Positions 26,165-36,176 are shown, counted from the stretch's first letter. The stretch is 64,000 bases of DNA from Simplicispira lacusdiani (GCF_003604195.1 NZ_QXGR01000005.1:1-64000), one strand, 5' to 3'. The notes: generated by a model from the letters alone, not told the origin. Translations and numbers: made by a program.

Positions 26165-29120
26165 AAACCACAGGAATTCCGTGGTCACCCAGGGGTTCCT
26201 CCAACGCCTGGGCCGGGCCGGGCGCACCGAACAGGTGGCCCTGCCAATGGTGGCAGCCAAAGCTGGCCAGCACATCGCGCTGTTCGACTGTTTCCACCCC
26301 CTCGGCGATCACCCCCAGATCGAGGCTGTGCGCCAGCGCCACGATGGTGCGCGCGATCGCCGCATCGTTCGGGTCGGTCAGCACATCGCGCACGAAACCC
26401 TGGTCGATCTTGAGCTGGTCCAGCGGCAGGCGCTTGAGGTAGCCCAGGCTGGAAAACCCCGTGCCAAAGTCGTCCAGAGCGAAGGCCACGCCCCACCGAC
26501 GCAGCTCTGACATGCGCGCGATGGTGCCTTCAACGTCGTCCAGCAGCACGGACTCGGTCAGCTCGATTTTCAGGCGCGATGGGTCAGCCCCGCTGTCCTG
26601 CAGGGCACGCAGCACGTCATCGACGAAGCCGCCGTGGCGGAACTGGCGCGCGCTCACGTTGACCGCCAGGACCAGCCCGGCGGTTTCGGGCCGCTGGGCC
26701 CAATGCGCCAACTGAACACAGGCGCTGCGCAGCACCCATTCGCCCAGCGGCACGATCAGCCCCGAGGATTCGGCAGCGGCGATGAAGTCCGCCGGCAGCA
26801 CCAGGCCGCGCTGCGGATGCCGCCAGCGCACCAGGGCTTCGGCACCCACCCGCTGGCCGTCCGGCCCTACCTGGGCTTGGTAATGCAGCACGAACTGCTG
26901 CTCGCGCAGCGCCTGGCGCAGGCCGGCTTCGAGCGCCGTGCGTTCGGTGACGGCCACCTGGGCACGCGGGTCGAAGAAGCGCAAGGTGTTGCGGCCGGCC
27001 GCCTTGGCCTGGTACATGGACAGATCACCGCGCTTGAGCAGTTCGTCCACGGTGCCATGCGCGTCCGCGAAAAGCGCCACGCCGATGCTGCACGAGGTGT
27101 GGTGGGTATGGCCCTCCAGCGTGTAGGTCTGGCCCAGCGCCTGCAGCACCTTGCGGCCCACGGCCTCGGCCTGTGCCGCCGCGTCCTGGCCGCCAAGGCC
27201 CAGGTTTTCCAGCAGCAGCACGAATTCATCGCCCCCCAGCCGCGCCACGGTGTCCCCCAGCCGCACACAGCCCTCCAGGCGCGCGGCCACCTGCTTGAGC
27301 AATTCGTCGCCTACGTCATGGCCCTGCGTGTCGTTGAGGTCCTTGAAGTTGTCGAGGTCGACGAACAGCAGCGCGCCGCCCGAGCCCGTGCGCGCGCTGC
27401 TGTCGAGCGCGTGCTGCAGCCGGTCCACCATGAGGCGGCGGTTGGGCAGGCCGGTCAACGGGTCGTAGAACGCAAGGCGGCGGATTTCCTCTTCGGCGCT
27501 CTTGCGCTCGGAGATGTCGATCTGCGTGCCGACATAGTGCGTGACCTCGCCCTCCTGGTTCTTCACGGCCGAGATCGTCACCCAGGCCGGGTAGATCTCA
27601 CCGTTCTTGCGGCGGTTCCAGATTTCGCCCTTCCATTGCCCGTTGGCCGCCACCTCCTGCCACAGGGCCCGGTAGAAGGTGTCGTCCTGGCGGCCCGACT
27701 GCAGAAGCCGGGGTGACTGGCCGATCAGCTCCTGCTCGCTGTAGCCCGTCAAGCGCACGAAGGCTCGGTTGACTTTCAGGATGCACCGGTCCGGTCCTGT
27801 GACGATCATGCCTTCCTGCGATTCAAACACCGTCGCCGCGATGCGCTGGGACTCCTCGATACGCCGCAGTTCGGTGATTTCGGTGGAAATCCCGCACAGC
27901 GCCACGATGGTGCCATCGGGCTTGCGCAACGGCAGCTTGACCGAGAGGTAGACATGCGTGCTGCCATCGGCCTGCAGCGTGTTCACCTCCTCGGCCTCGA
28001 TCCGCTCGCCGCCCTCCAGCACCCGGCTGTCATTGGCCCGCAGTTGCAGCAGGGTCTCGGCATTGAAAAAGGCCGTATCGTCCTTGCCCAGCAGCTCTTG
28101 CGCCGTGCAGCCGAACAGTTCCAGCGTGTGGCGGTTGGCGTACTGGTAACGGTAATCCGTGCCTTTGATGTAGATATAGGCCTCCACGCTGTCGAGGATG
28201 GTGGCCAGTTTGTGCTCATTCACCTGTAGGTGGTGCGTGCGCTCCTGGACCTGCCGCCGCAGCACGAGCACGGCCAGCACCAGCAGCCCACTGAGCGCCG
28301 CGAAGGCCGCCAGACTCCACCAGCCCCATGGCACCCCGCCCGCCGCGCGCCCGCCTTCCTGCCCTCCCCAGCGCTGCAGCACCCGGGAATAGCTGGCATC
28401 GGTGCCGCTGCGCCAAACCCGCACATGCTGGTCGATCGCTGCCAGCAGATCGGCGTTGTGCCCAGGTTCCGCCGCGAAATACAGCGCGGCGGGCTGGAAC
28501 ACGATGCCGGAATCCTCCAGCCCGAACCGAACCCGGTGGAGATTGCCGAACAGGTGGTTGGCAATGGCGGCATCGGCCTGCCCCGACTGCACCATGGCGA
28601 AGGCCTGGGCCGGGGTGGCCACGTCCAGCAAGGTCACCTTCACCCCGAAATGCGCCATCTGGTCGGCAAAGTAGTCTTTTTGCAACGATCCTTCGAGCAC
28701 CGCCACGCGCTGGCCCCGCAGATCGAAGACCGAATGGATGGCCGTTCCAGGGGCGCGGTAGACCTGCGACCAGCCATGGAGCACGGGCAGGCGGTGGAAG
28801 GCCAGGTGCGACCGGCGTTCGTCGGACTGCGTCACGCCAGGCAGCAAATCGATACGCCGTTCATGCAGTGCATCGAGGCACACCTGGCGTTCGCAGGGCA
28901 GAAAAGACAGCCGCCAGTTCTCGCGCGCCGCCACCAGATGCAGCAAATCGATGAAAACCCCCGCAGGCTGACCGGAGGCATCCATGAAAATCCGGGGCTC
29001 ATTGGAATGCACCCCTACCCTTACCTCGCGCGCAGGCGTGGCCAGACACGCGGCAGGCAGCACGGCCCACAGCAGCCAGATGGCCCAGGGCCACCGGTTC
29101 CGGCGCACGGCAACAGTCAC
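26163..29120 (-). CDS. SBP-PAS-PAS-GGDEF-EAL membrane signalling protein
   Basis: A 985-residue membrane protein. After an N-terminal segment (WAIWLLWAVLPAACLA) comes a periplasmic type-3 substrate-binding domain (about 30-245), a membrane helix (WWSLAAFAALSGLLVLAVLVL), two PAS domains, GGDEF (GGDEF intact, I-site RLGD intact) and EAL (AEALVRWRHP, DDFGTGFSS, KIDQGFV). Both catalytic sites look intact, so it may make or break cyclic di-GMP in response to a small ligand. I chose GTG 29120 with GGGGAG before it; the ATG at 29228 would lie only 15 bases from the divergent PilZ gene. Confidence 0.9.
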   Translation of the reverse strand: MTVAVRRNRWPWAIWLLWAVLPAACLATPAREVRVGVHSNEPRIFMDASGQPAGVFIDLLHLVAARENWRLSFLPCERQVCLDALHERRIDLLPGVTQSDERRSHLAFHRLPVLHGWSQVYRAPGTAIHSVFDLRGQRVAVLEGSLQKDYFADQMAHFGVKVTLLDVATPAQAFAMVQSGQADAAIANHLFGNLHRVRFGLEDSGIVFQPAALYFAAEPGHNADLLAAIDQHVRVWRSGTDASYSRVLQRWGGQEGGRAAGGVPWGWWSLAAFAALSGLLVLAVLVLRRQVQERTHHLQVNEHKLATILDSVEAYIYIKGTDYRYQYANRHTLELFGCTAQELLGKDDTAFFNAETLLQLRANDSRVLEGGERIEAEEVNTLQADGSTHVYLSVKLPLRKPDGTIVALCGISTEITELRRIEESQRIAATVFESQEGMIVTGPDRCILKVNRAFVRLTGYSEQELIGQSPRLLQSGRQDDTFYRALWQEVAANGQWKGEIWNRRKNGEIYPAWVTISAVKNQEGEVTHYVGTQIDISERKSAEEEIRRLAFYDPLTGLPNRRLMVDRLQHALDSSARTGSGGALLFVDLDNFKDLNDTQGHDVGDELLKQVAARLEGCVRLGDTVARLGGDEFVLLLENLGLGGQDAAAQAEAVGRKVLQALGQTYTLEGHTHHTSCSIGVALFADAHGTVDELLKRGDLSMYQAKAAGRNTLRFFDPRAQVAVTERTALEAGLRQALREQQFVLHYQAQVGPDGQRVGAEALVRWRHPQRGLVLPADFIAAAESSGLIVPLGEWVLRSACVQLAHWAQRPETAGLVLAVNVSARQFRHGGFVDDVLRALQDSGADPSRLKIELTESVLLDDVEGTIARMSELRRWGVAFALDDFGTGFSSLGYLKRLPLDQLKIDQGFVRDVLTDPNDAAIARTIVALAHSLDLGVIAEGVETVEQRDVLASFGCHHWQGHLFGAPGPAQALEEPLGDHGIPVV

Positions 29121-29243
29121 GCGGCGCTCCCCGCTGAAGAAGAGGAAGGGCTCATCGTAACTAGTTTTTACAAAATCAGTCCGTCCGGGCTTCCCTGCGT
29201 GTAGCATGCGTGGCAGAACCATTGACACAGTCGGTCAGACACC

Positions 29244-29639
29244 ATGCCCCACGAACGCCGCCACTACATCCGTGTGACCTTTGATGCACCGGCGCTGCTC
29301 ACCACCGCCACCAGCACCCACAGCGCGCATGTGCTGGACCTCTCTCTCAAGGGAGCCTTGGTGGCGCTGGCCCCGGGCGTGGTGCTGCCCCCTGGGACCT
29401 TGTGCCAGTTGACGGTGCCTCTGACCAGCACCAGCGACCATATCGCCATGTCGGCCGAGGTGGCGCATGTGGAAGGCCACTTCGCCGGTCTGCTGTGCCG
29501 CACCATCGACCTCGACAGCGTGACGCACCTGCGCCGCCTGATCGAACTGCAGCTTGGCGCACCCTCATTGCTGGAGCGCGATCTGGCCGAGCTCTCGGCG
29601 GTGACGCCGCTCACCTCTGAGCCGCCATCCGTGCATTGA
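29244..29639 (+). CDS. PilZ domain protein (c-di-GMP binding)
   Basis: A 131-residue single PilZ domain. The c-di-GMP binding signature has ERRHYIRV near the N-terminus (RxxxR) and LDLSLKGALV (DxSxxG). It should be a cytosolic effector that binds cyclic di-GMP. It is divergent from the GGDEF-EAL gene and 85 bases upstream of an HD-GYP response regulator, forming a c-di-GMP cluster. The length is right for a stand-alone PilZ protein. Confidence 0.9.
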   Translation: MPHERRHYIRVTFDAPALLTTATSTHSAHVLDLSLKGALVALAPGVVLPPGTLCQLTVPLTSTSDHIAMSAEVAHVEGHFAGLLCRTIDLDSVTHLRRLIELQLGAPSLLERDLAELSAVTPLTSEPPSVH

Positions 29640-29723
29640 ATTCGACATGCGCACGCTTCGCCTGCACGGCCCTGGGCCCATTCTCCCCGCACCGATGGGT
29701 GCCAGGCAGCCACGGAGGATGAG

Positions 29724-30905
29724 ATGCTGAACGCCAGCGCGCCCATCGTGAAGGAGCAGCCCCACAGGCAGACGGTGCTGATCGTGGACGACACGCCGCA
29801 GAACATCACGGTACTGGGAGAGCTGCTACAGCCCCACTACACCGTGCGTGCCGCCAACTCCGGCGAGCGTGCCCTGCGTGCCGCCCATTCGGACCCGCGT
29901 CCCGACATCATTTTGCTGGACGTGATGATGCCCGGCATGAGCGGCTACGAGGTTCTGCGGCAATTGCGCGCGGAAAAAGACACACGCGATATCCCGGTGA
30001 TCTTCGTCACGGCCATGGACAGCACGGAAAGCGAGGAGCAAGGACTGGAGCTGGGAGCGGCGGACTACATCACCAAGCCGGTCAAGCCGGCCATCGTGCT
30101 GGCGCGGGTGCGCACGCACCTCGAATTCAAGCATGCGCGCGACCGCTTGGCGAACCAGAACGAATGGCTGGAACGCGAGGTAGCGCGGCGCATGAGCGAG
30201 AACCTGCTGATCCAGGACCTGAGCATGCGCGCGCTGGCGAGTCTGGCCGAGGCCCGCGATACCGACACCGGCCACCACATCCTGCGCACCCAGGCCTATG
30301 TCGACATCCTGGCGCGGCATCTGGAACACCACGAGCGTTTCCGGGAGGCCCTCGCAGGGGGAAGGCTGGCCATGGTGGTCAAGGCAGCCCCGTTGCACGA
30401 TCTGGGCAAGGTTGGGATTCCCGACGCCATCCTGCTCAAGCCCGGGCGGCTAACGCCCGAGGAATTCGAGATCATGAAGACCCACGCAGCCATTGGTGCC
30501 GCTGCCATCGGCAAAGCCATGCAGGATGCACTGGCCGCAGCAGATGACGTCACGGCCGCCCAGGCCTCCGGCGCGTTTGCCTTCCTGCAGGTGGCTCACG
30601 AAATCGCCCTGTCCCACCATGAAAAATGGGACGGCAGCGGCTACCCCGCCGGGCTGGCCGGCGACAGTATTCCCGCCTCGGGGCGGCTGATGGCGCTGGC
30701 CGACGTGTTCGATGCACTGACCTGCCATCGCATCTACAAGAAGCCCATGTCCATCGGGCAGGCCACGCAGATCCTCACCGAGGGGCGCGGCACCCATTTC
30801 GATCCGGACGTGGTCGACGCCTATTTGGCGTGCCGCGAGCGCTTTGCCGACATTGCCATGCGTTTCCACGACACAGCGCCCGTTTTCGCGGGGTCGATCA
30901 GCTGA
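29724..30905 (+). CDS. Response regulator with HD-GYP phosphodiesterase domain
   Basis: A 393-residue two-domain protein. The receiver (about 15-130) has LIVDDTPQN, phospho-acceptor Asp in ILLDVMMPG and the ADYITKPVKP lysine. The HD-GYP domain (about 170-380) has the LHDLGKVGIPD pair and HHEKWDGSGYP, the family's hallmark, so it should hydrolyse cyclic di-GMP. A short coiled linker joins them. The start is ATG 29724, with GGAGGATGAG just upstream (GGAGG as ribosome site). No cognate kinase is adjacent. Confidence 0.94.
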   Translation: MLNASAPIVKEQPHRQTVLIVDDTPQNITVLGELLQPHYTVRAANSGERALRAAHSDPRPDIILLDVMMPGMSGYEVLRQLRAEKDTRDIPVIFVTAMDSTESEEQGLELGAADYITKPVKPAIVLARVRTHLEFKHARDRLANQNEWLEREVARRMSENLLIQDLSMRALASLAEARDTDTGHHILRTQAYVDILARHLEHHERFREALAGGRLAMVVKAAPLHDLGKVGIPDAILLKPGRLTPEEFEIMKTHAAIGAAAIGKAMQDALAAADDVTAAQASGAFAFLQVAHEIALSHHEKWDGSGYPAGLAGDSIPASGRLMALADVFDALTCHRIYKKPMSIGQATQILTEGRGTHFDPDVVDAYLACRERFADIAMRFHDTAPVFAGSIS

Positions 30906-30949
30906 GCCGCTCCAGCCCCCCTTCACAGGCAAGGTGGGCCAGCCTCTGG

Positions 30950-32638
30950 TCAATGGTTTTTTTCAGCGTCCTGCAGCATCCGCCACATCACCTTGCCGCT
31001 ACCGCTCTTGGGCAGGGCCTCGACGAACTGCACCACACGCGGCACCTTGTACACCGCCATGTTCTCGCGGCACCAGCCGATGATGTCCTGCTCGGTGGTG
31101 TCCTTGTGGCTGGCGCGCAGCACCACCACGGCCTTCACGCTTTCGCCACGGTAGGCATCCTTCACGGAGATGATGCAGGCCTCCTGGATGGCCGGATGGC
31201 GGAACATCAACGCCTCCACCTCCGCCGGCCAGACCTTGAAGCCCGAGGCATTGATCATGCGCTTGAGGCGGTCCGTGATGAAGAAATAGCCATCCTCATC
31301 CATGCGGCCAAGATCGCCTGAGCGAAAAAACCGCCGCCCCTCGAAATCGACAAAGGCCGCCTCCGTGGCCTCCGGGCGTTTCCAATAGCCGTCGAACACC
31401 TCCGGGCCATGGATGATGATCTCGCCGGATTCGCCCACCGGCATCTCCCGCAGGGTCTCGGGGTCGACCACGCGGGCATCGGTGCCCACGAACGGAACAC
31501 CCAGGCATTGCTGCTTGGGGTTGTCCGGCGGGTTGCTGTGCGAGGGAGCCGCTGTTTCCGTCAACCCATAGCCCTCTGCGTAACGCAACCCGTACTGCTC
31601 AAGCAAGCGCTGGGCCACGGCCTGGGGCATGGCCGCACCACCGCCGCCGATGTAATTGAGGCTGGAGAGGTCGTACTGCGCGAAGTTCGGACTCGCCAGC
31701 AGATCGATGACCATGGTGGGAATATTGGTCCAGGAGGTCACTTTCCAGCGCGAGATCAGCCTTCCCGCCAGATCGCGGTCCCATCGCGGCATGATCACCA
31801 ACGTGGCCCCGGCGTAAATGGTGGAGTGCATCACGCTCACCATGCCCGTGATGTGGAACATGGGCACCACGGCCAGCGTGATGTTTTCGGCCGAAGCATT
31901 ACCCCACAAGGCACTGGCCACAGCGTTGTGCATGATGCTGCGGTGCGGATGCATGCAGCCCTTGGGCAGTCCCGTGGTGCCGCTGGTATACGGCAACACC
32001 GCCAGATCACGCGGGCCCGCCACATGCTCGGGCGGTGTGTCGCTGCATGCCAGCAGGTCCGCCCAAGAATGCACCTCACCCCCTTCCAGCTCAGGCAGCG
32101 GATACACGGTGCAGAGCCAGTCGTGCCACGCGGCCGGTGGCGCGTCCTCGCCGCACGTCTGGGGGTCGAAGGCATCCGTGAACTGCGTCACCACCAGATG
32201 CGCCAGCGCCTGCCCCGCGGGCAGCGCATTGCTGGCCTTGGCCAGTTCGGGCGCCAGATCTGCCGTGGTGATCGCGACACGGGCATCCGGGTCGGTGATG
32301 TAGTGCTTGAGTTCCTCGGCACGGTTCATCGGATTCACCGGAACCACCACCGCATTGGCCCGCAGGATAGCGAAATGCGCCAGCACCAGCTGCGGGCAGT
32401 TCTGCATGCACAGCACAACCCGGTCACCGCGCTGAACGCCCATCGCATGCAGCTGCGCCGCCAACCGCTCGGCACCCTCCACCAGTTCCTTGTAGCTGAA
32501 GGTGCGCCCAAAAAACACCACAGCCGGCTTGTCCGGATAACGCTGCGCACTGATGGCCAGATTCGCCCACAGCGACGTGGCGGGCGGCATGATGGAATGG
32601 GGAAGACGACGGGGCCAGAATCGGTGGTGCGGGCGCAT
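30950..32638 (-). CDS. Fatty-acyl-CoA synthetase (AMP-binding)
   Basis: A 562-residue acyl-CoA ligase of the ANL family. The P-loop is LPYTSGTTGLPKGCMH; YAEGYGLTETAAPSHSNPP is the A5 motif; SGDLGRMDEDGYFFITDRLKRMI is A7/A8; PKSGSGKVMWR holds the C-terminal lysine. It should activate long- or medium-chain fatty acids. AGGAG six bases before ATG 32638 supports the start. A later ATG at 32590 is less likely. Convergent with the HD-GYP gene. Confidence 0.92.
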   Translation of the reverse strand: MRPHHRFWPRRLPHSIMPPATSLWANLAISAQRYPDKPAVVFFGRTFSYKELVEGAERLAAQLHAMGVQRGDRVVLCMQNCPQLVLAHFAILRANAVVVPVNPMNRAEELKHYITDPDARVAITTADLAPELAKASNALPAGQALAHLVVTQFTDAFDPQTCGEDAPPAAWHDWLCTVYPLPELEGGEVHSWADLLACSDTPPEHVAGPRDLAVLPYTSGTTGLPKGCMHPHRSIMHNAVASALWGNASAENITLAVVPMFHITGMVSVMHSTIYAGATLVIMPRWDRDLAGRLISRWKVTSWTNIPTMVIDLLASPNFAQYDLSSLNYIGGGGAAMPQAVAQRLLEQYGLRYAEGYGLTETAAPSHSNPPDNPKQQCLGVPFVGTDARVVDPETLREMPVGESGEIIIHGPEVFDGYWKRPEATEAAFVDFEGRRFFRSGDLGRMDEDGYFFITDRLKRMINASGFKVWPAEVEALMFRHPAIQEACIISVKDAYRGESVKAVVVLRASHKDTTEQDIIGWCRENMAVYKVPRVVQFVEALPKSGSGKVMWRMLQDAEKNH

Positions 32639-32885
32639 GGGGACTCCTTTGCAAGGCAGTCTAGTTCCCGCTCAATCCACAAAGCTGGGGGTTTTCCCAC
32701 AGTGATGTCACCCATGAGTCACCACGGGAATCGACCCTATCCCGAGATAAATCATGTTTTCCCCTTTCTCACCACAGAATCAAGGAAAGAGAAAACAGTG
32801 AACATCAACGCACGGTCCTTTTGCCTTGCTGTCTTGCCTGTGCATTGCATTCGAAGGGATTCCATACCGATGAAGGAGCCAGACA
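32639..32885 (+). other. 247-base intergenic region upstream of the unrecognised 32886 gene
   Basis: Less GC-rich than its surroundings. It holds an imperfect inverted repeat GTTTTC ... GAAAAC (about 32756-32798). No convincing promoter, operator or type III (PIP-type) box could be defined. Confidence 0.4.
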
Positions 32886-33752
32886 ATGCTCAATGTTTCT
32901 CAAGCCACTTCCATGCTGCAATCTCTGGGTGTCAGCAACTCGATGGCGACCAAAGCTGCTGAACGCGTTTCTCAGAGCAGTTCCGACGGCGATGCACTGA
33001 ACTTTCTCAAAGAGTTGCAGCACACTCTAAAAGAGCTTTCCTCGGCCACGGCCCAGGCATCTTCCATGGGCAGCACATCGACAACCAAGCCGGCAAGCCT
33101 GCCATCCACGGTCAGCCTGGCCAAGGACGATAAGGCCGCCACCGACGCCAACACCACCAAGGCCCCCTTCGGTAGCTTTGAAGAGTTCCGTGAGTGGGAG
33201 AAAGGGTTGGGAAGTAGCTTCGCCCAAGACTACAAGGCACCCGACTACATTCGCTTGATTCGCCTATCCCTTGAAGGTGGTGATAGCGACGCATTTAAGC
33301 GGTATACATTTTTCAAGAATAACCCGCAGTATGCAGTCGACTACGAGTCCATTCGAAACGGCAATCTCTCGAAATTCCCCACCGATGGTTCCACTTTGGT
33401 GAAAAGTGATCTGTCCAAGATGAACTCGGAGACCGCAGCCTTCTACAAAAAAAATCCCGATCAGCTACTTGCTGCTGAAGGTTTCAGCATGGACCCCACG
33501 CTGCTGAAAAATCGAATGGAAGGAGATACCGCAGGTATTGGCGACCCGGATTGGCTGACTCAGCACCGCTGGACAGCCGATGGTGTTGTGGCCAACAACA
33601 ACCGGGTGACTTATGCGCAGTCCGCGTTCATAGGACTGGATGGCAAGGGCGCCGACAACTATCGATTGGCCAAATACGATTCGGCCACCGGGATGCTCAT
33701 TGATCTGGATGGCCAAGCCTACGACCCGATTACCGGGCAAGCAGCTGCGTAA
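32886..33752 (+). CDS. Unrecognised 288-residue protein
   Basis: I do not recognise this protein. Residues 1-60 are amphipathic helices (SQATSMLQSLGVSNSM, LNFLKELQHTLKEL); residues 60-95 are a Ser/Thr/Ala-rich flexible linker; residues 95-285 form a mixed region with FEEFREWEKGLG, NNPQYAVDYESIRNG and a C-terminal VTYAQSAFIGLDGKGADNYRL. No classical signal peptide is visible. GC about 54%, lower than neighbours. GAAGGAG precedes the ATG at good spacing. The helical, serine-rich N-terminus would fit a secreted or surface-associated protein, but nothing proves that. Confidence 0.8.
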   Translation: MLNVSQATSMLQSLGVSNSMATKAAERVSQSSSDGDALNFLKELQHTLKELSSATAQASSMGSTSTTKPASLPSTVSLAKDDKAATDANTTKAPFGSFEEFREWEKGLGSSFAQDYKAPDYIRLIRLSLEGGDSDAFKRYTFFKNNPQYAVDYESIRNGNLSKFPTDGSTLVKSDLSKMNSETAAFYKKNPDQLLAAEGFSMDPTLLKNRMEGDTAGIGDPDWLTQHRWTADGVVANNNRVTYAQSAFIGLDGKGADNYRLAKYDSATGMLIDLDGQAYDPITGQAAA

Positions 33753-33784
33753 AGCCTATTCCAGTATTCCGTCGACCCCCTAGC

Positions 33785-35404
33785 TCACTCCCACTCAATC
33801 GTCGCTGGCGGCTTGCTCGACACGTCATAGGTCACACGGTTGATGCCGCGCACCTCGTTGATGATGCGGCCCGACACCTTTTTCAGTAGGGCGTAGGGCA
33901 GCTCTGCCCAGTCGGCGGTCATGAAGTCGCTTGTCTGCACGGCACGCAGCGCCACCACGTAGTCGTAGGTACGGCCGTCGCCCATCACGCCCACGCTCTT
34001 GACGGGCAGGAACACGGTGAAAGCCTGGCTGGTGAGGTCATACCAGGTCTTGCCAGTCGCTTCATCGGTGAAGTTGCGCAGTTCCTCGATGAAGATCGCG
34101 TCGGCGCGACGCAGCAGGTCGGCGTATTCCTTCTTCACCTCGCCCAGAATGCGCACGCCCAGGCCGGGGCCGGGGAAGGGGTGGCGGTAGACCATCTCGG
34201 GTGGCAGGCCCAGGGCCACGCCGAGTTCGCGCACCTCGTCCTTGAACAGGTCGCGCAGCGGCTCCAGGAGCTTCAGGCCCAATTGCTCGGGCAGGCCACC
34301 CACGTTGTGGTGGCTCTTGATGGTGACGGCCTTCTTGCTCTTGGCGCCGCCCGATTCGATCACGTCGGGGTAGATCGTGCCCTGGGCCAGGAAGGTCGCT
34401 CCCTTGTGGCCGGCTCCACCGGCCTTGAGTTTGGCGGCCTCCTGCTTGAACACGTCCACGAACAAGCCACCGATGATCTTGCGCTTCTGTTCGGGGTCGC
34501 TCACGCCGGCCAGCTTTCCCAGGAAGAGGTCGCTGGCATCCACGCGGATCACCTTGGCGTGCAGCTTGCCCTCGAACATGTCCATGACCATGTCGCCTTC
34601 GTTCAGGCGCAAGAGGCCGTGGTCCACGAACACGCAGGTGAGCTGGTCACCGATGGCGCGGTGGATCAACGCCGCCGCCACACTGGAGTCCACGCCACCC
34701 GAAAGGCCCAGGATCACTTCTTCATCGCCCACCTGGGCGCGGATCTGCTCCACGGCCTCGGCGATGTGGTCGCGCATCACCCAGTCCGGACGCGTGCCGC
34801 AAATGCCGAGCACGAAGCGCTCCAGCAGCGCCCGGCCCTGCACGGTATGTGTGACCTCGGGATGGAACTGCACGGCGTAGAAGCGGCGCTCCTCGTCGGC
34901 CATGCCGGCGATGGGGCAGCTGTCGGTGCTGGCCATGAGCTTGAAGCCCGGGGGCAGTTCGGTGACCTTGTCGCCGTGGCTCATCCAGACGTTGAGCATG
35001 CCATGCCCTTCGGGAGTGGAGAAGTCGGCGATGTCCTTGAGCAGCGCGGTATGGCCGCGTGCGCGCACGACGGCAAAGCCGAATTCGCGCTTGTGGCCTG
35101 TTTCAACCTTGCCACCCAACTGCTGCGCCATGGTCTGCATGCCGTAGCAAATGCCCAGCACGGGCAGCCCCAGATCAAACACGGCCTGTGGCGCACGGTC
35201 GGTGGTGTCTTCGGTCACGCTGGCGTGGCTGCCCGACAGGATGATGCCCTTGAGCGAACCGTCCTTGGCGTAATCACGCACCCAATCGTCCGTCACATCG
35301 CAGGGATGCACCTCGCAGTACACATGGGCTTCGCGCACGCGGCGGGCAATGAGCTGAGTGACTTGCGAGCCGAAATCGAGGATGAGGATTTTCTGGTGTT
35401 GCAT
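33785..35404 (-). CDS. guaA: GMP synthase (glutamine-hydrolysing)
   Basis: GuaA, 539 residues, aminates XMP to GMP. The amidotransferase half has LGICYGMQ with the catalytic cysteine and [10 protein letters not shown]; the ATP-pyrophosphatase half has [12 protein letters not shown]; the C-terminal dimer domain ends PPATIEWE. The ATG at 35404 has only a weak GGA ahead of it. The gene starts 12 bases after the vapC-like toxin gene, so it may depend on transcription and perhaps translation from the toxin-antitoxin genes or from guaB. Confidence 0.96.
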   Translation of the reverse strand: MQHQKILILDFGSQVTQLIARRVREAHVYCEVHPCDVTDDWVRDYAKDGSLKGIILSGSHASVTEDTTDRAPQAVFDLGLPVLGICYGMQTMAQQLGGKVETGHKREFGFAVVRARGHTALLKDIADFSTPEGHGMLNVWMSHGDKVTELPPGFKLMASTDSCPIAGMADEERRFYAVQFHPEVTHTVQGRALLERFVLGICGTRPDWVMRDHIAEAVEQIRAQVGDEEVILGLSGGVDSSVAAALIHRAIGDQLTCVFVDHGLLRLNEGDMVMDMFEGKLHAKVIRVDASDLFLGKLAGVSDPEQKRKIIGGLFVDVFKQEAAKLKAGGAGHKGATFLAQGTIYPDVIESGGAKSKKAVTIKSHHNVGGLPEQLGLKLLEPLRDLFKDEVRELGVALGLPPEMVYRHPFPGPGLGVRILGEVKKEYADLLRRADAIFIEELRNFTDEATGKTWYDLTSQAFTVFLPVKSVGVMGDGRTYDYVVALRAVQTSDFMTADWAELPYALLKKVSGRIINEVRGINRVTYDVSSKPPATIEWE

Positions 35405-35416
35405 GGTGGTGGTCCG

Positions 35417-35851
35417 TCAGAGGCGTGAGAGGTCGAGAAGCGGTACACCGCTGCACTGTGCGGCAGCGACCTGTTGAGGATCAAAAGTGGCCAGAGGCAG
35501 GCGCAGCGAGCGGGCCAGCCACAGGTAGGCGGCGTCAAAAGTGGGCAGGCCGGTTTCGAGCGCTACGTCGAGCACGGCTTTGTGCTGGGCGGGCGCGAGT
35601 TCATGCAGTTCCACACGGTGGCGGATGGCTTCAAGCACGCCCCACAGGCCTTCAACGGATGCGGCGGGGATGCGCCCACTGTTCACGCCGCTGGCAAGGA
35701 TGTTGTTGCACTCCCACTGCCAGAGGTTGGGAGCTTGAGGCTCGACCTCGTCGCGGCGGATCAGTGTGTAGAGGCGACGCGTGTGGTCGCTGGCGGCATC
35801 GGGCAGCAACCAAGCGGCCGTAACAGAAGCATCGAGCACGAAGGCGGTCAT
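35417..35851 (-). CDS. PIN-domain toxin (VapC family)
   Basis: A 144-residue PIN domain with the acidic residues Asp7 (FVLDASV), Glu47 (WQWECNN), Asp106 (PTFDAAYLWLA) and Asp124 (TFD), expected to bind Mg and cleave RNA. It overlaps the antitoxin gene by four bases (ATGA), the usual coupling. The pair sits between guaB and guaA, normally neighbours in related genomes, so it is an insertion. The RNA target is not predictable here. Confidence 0.9.
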   Translation of the reverse strand: MTAFVLDASVTAAWLLPDAASDHTRRLYTLIRRDEVEPQAPNLWQWECNNILASGVNSGRIPAASVEGLWGVLEAIRHRVELHELAPAQHKAVLDVALETGLPTFDAAYLWLARSLRLPLATFDPQQVAAAQCSGVPLLDLSRL

Positions 35852-36108
35852 GCAGCGCTCCGCCCCGTGCGGCGCAGGCTGTCGGTGGATGAACTGGCGC
35901 CCGCAGGCTGAATGCTGGCATGCAGCGCCTCCATCTGACCCAGCTCACGCGCAATCTGCTCGTCGGAAATCACCGGACGGCGGCGCACGGGCAGCATGCG
36001 CACCACTTCCTTGCCGTGGCGGGTGATACGCACTTCCTCGCCCTGCTCAACCAGCTCGATCAGGGCTGAGAACCGGCTCTTGGCTTCGTAGATACCGACG
36101 GATTGCAT
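35848..36108 (-). CDS. Phd/YefM-type antitoxin
   Basis: An 86-residue antitoxin. The N-terminal DNA-binding part begins QSVGIYEAKSRFSALIELV, then GEEVRITRHGKEVVRMLP; the C-terminal acidic and flexible part should wrap the toxin. The start is ATG 36108; a longer frame to 36129 is unlikely. It lies just before the toxin gene with a four-base overlap. Its own promoter with two palindromes is present upstream, consistent with autoregulation. Confidence 0.88.
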   Translation of the reverse strand: MQSVGIYEAKSRFSALIELVEQGEEVRITRHGKEVVRMLPVRRRPVISDEQIARELGQMEALHASIQPAGASSSTDSLRRTGRSAA

Positions 36109-36117
36109 AAACAAAAA

Positions 36118-36150
36118 AGTCTGGCCCAAACAATGAATTCGGGCCAGACT
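36118..36150. promoter_or_regulatory. Palindrome 1 upstream of the antitoxin gene
   Basis: AGTCTGGCCC and GGGCCAGACT are perfect arms with a 13-base spacer. On the minus strand a run of six T follows, so the same DNA could act as an operator over the start of transcription or as a terminator hairpin. Confidence 0.7.
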
Positions 36151-36176
36151 ATATCATTCTGACCAGATTTTTTCAA
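36148..36176 (-). promoter_or_regulatory. Promoter of the antitoxin-toxin (and perhaps guaA) operon
   Basis: On the minus strand TTGAAA (36171-36176) and TATAGT (36148-36153) are separated by 17 bases, a strong sigma-70 match. Palindrome 1 overlaps the -10 box and palindrome 2 covers the -35 and spacer. Confidence 0.75.

Noticed and set aside
32800..32885. A PIP/hrp-type box before the 32886 gene
   Set aside because: TTCGA is followed by no second TTCGB at 15-base spacing, so there is no support for type III control.
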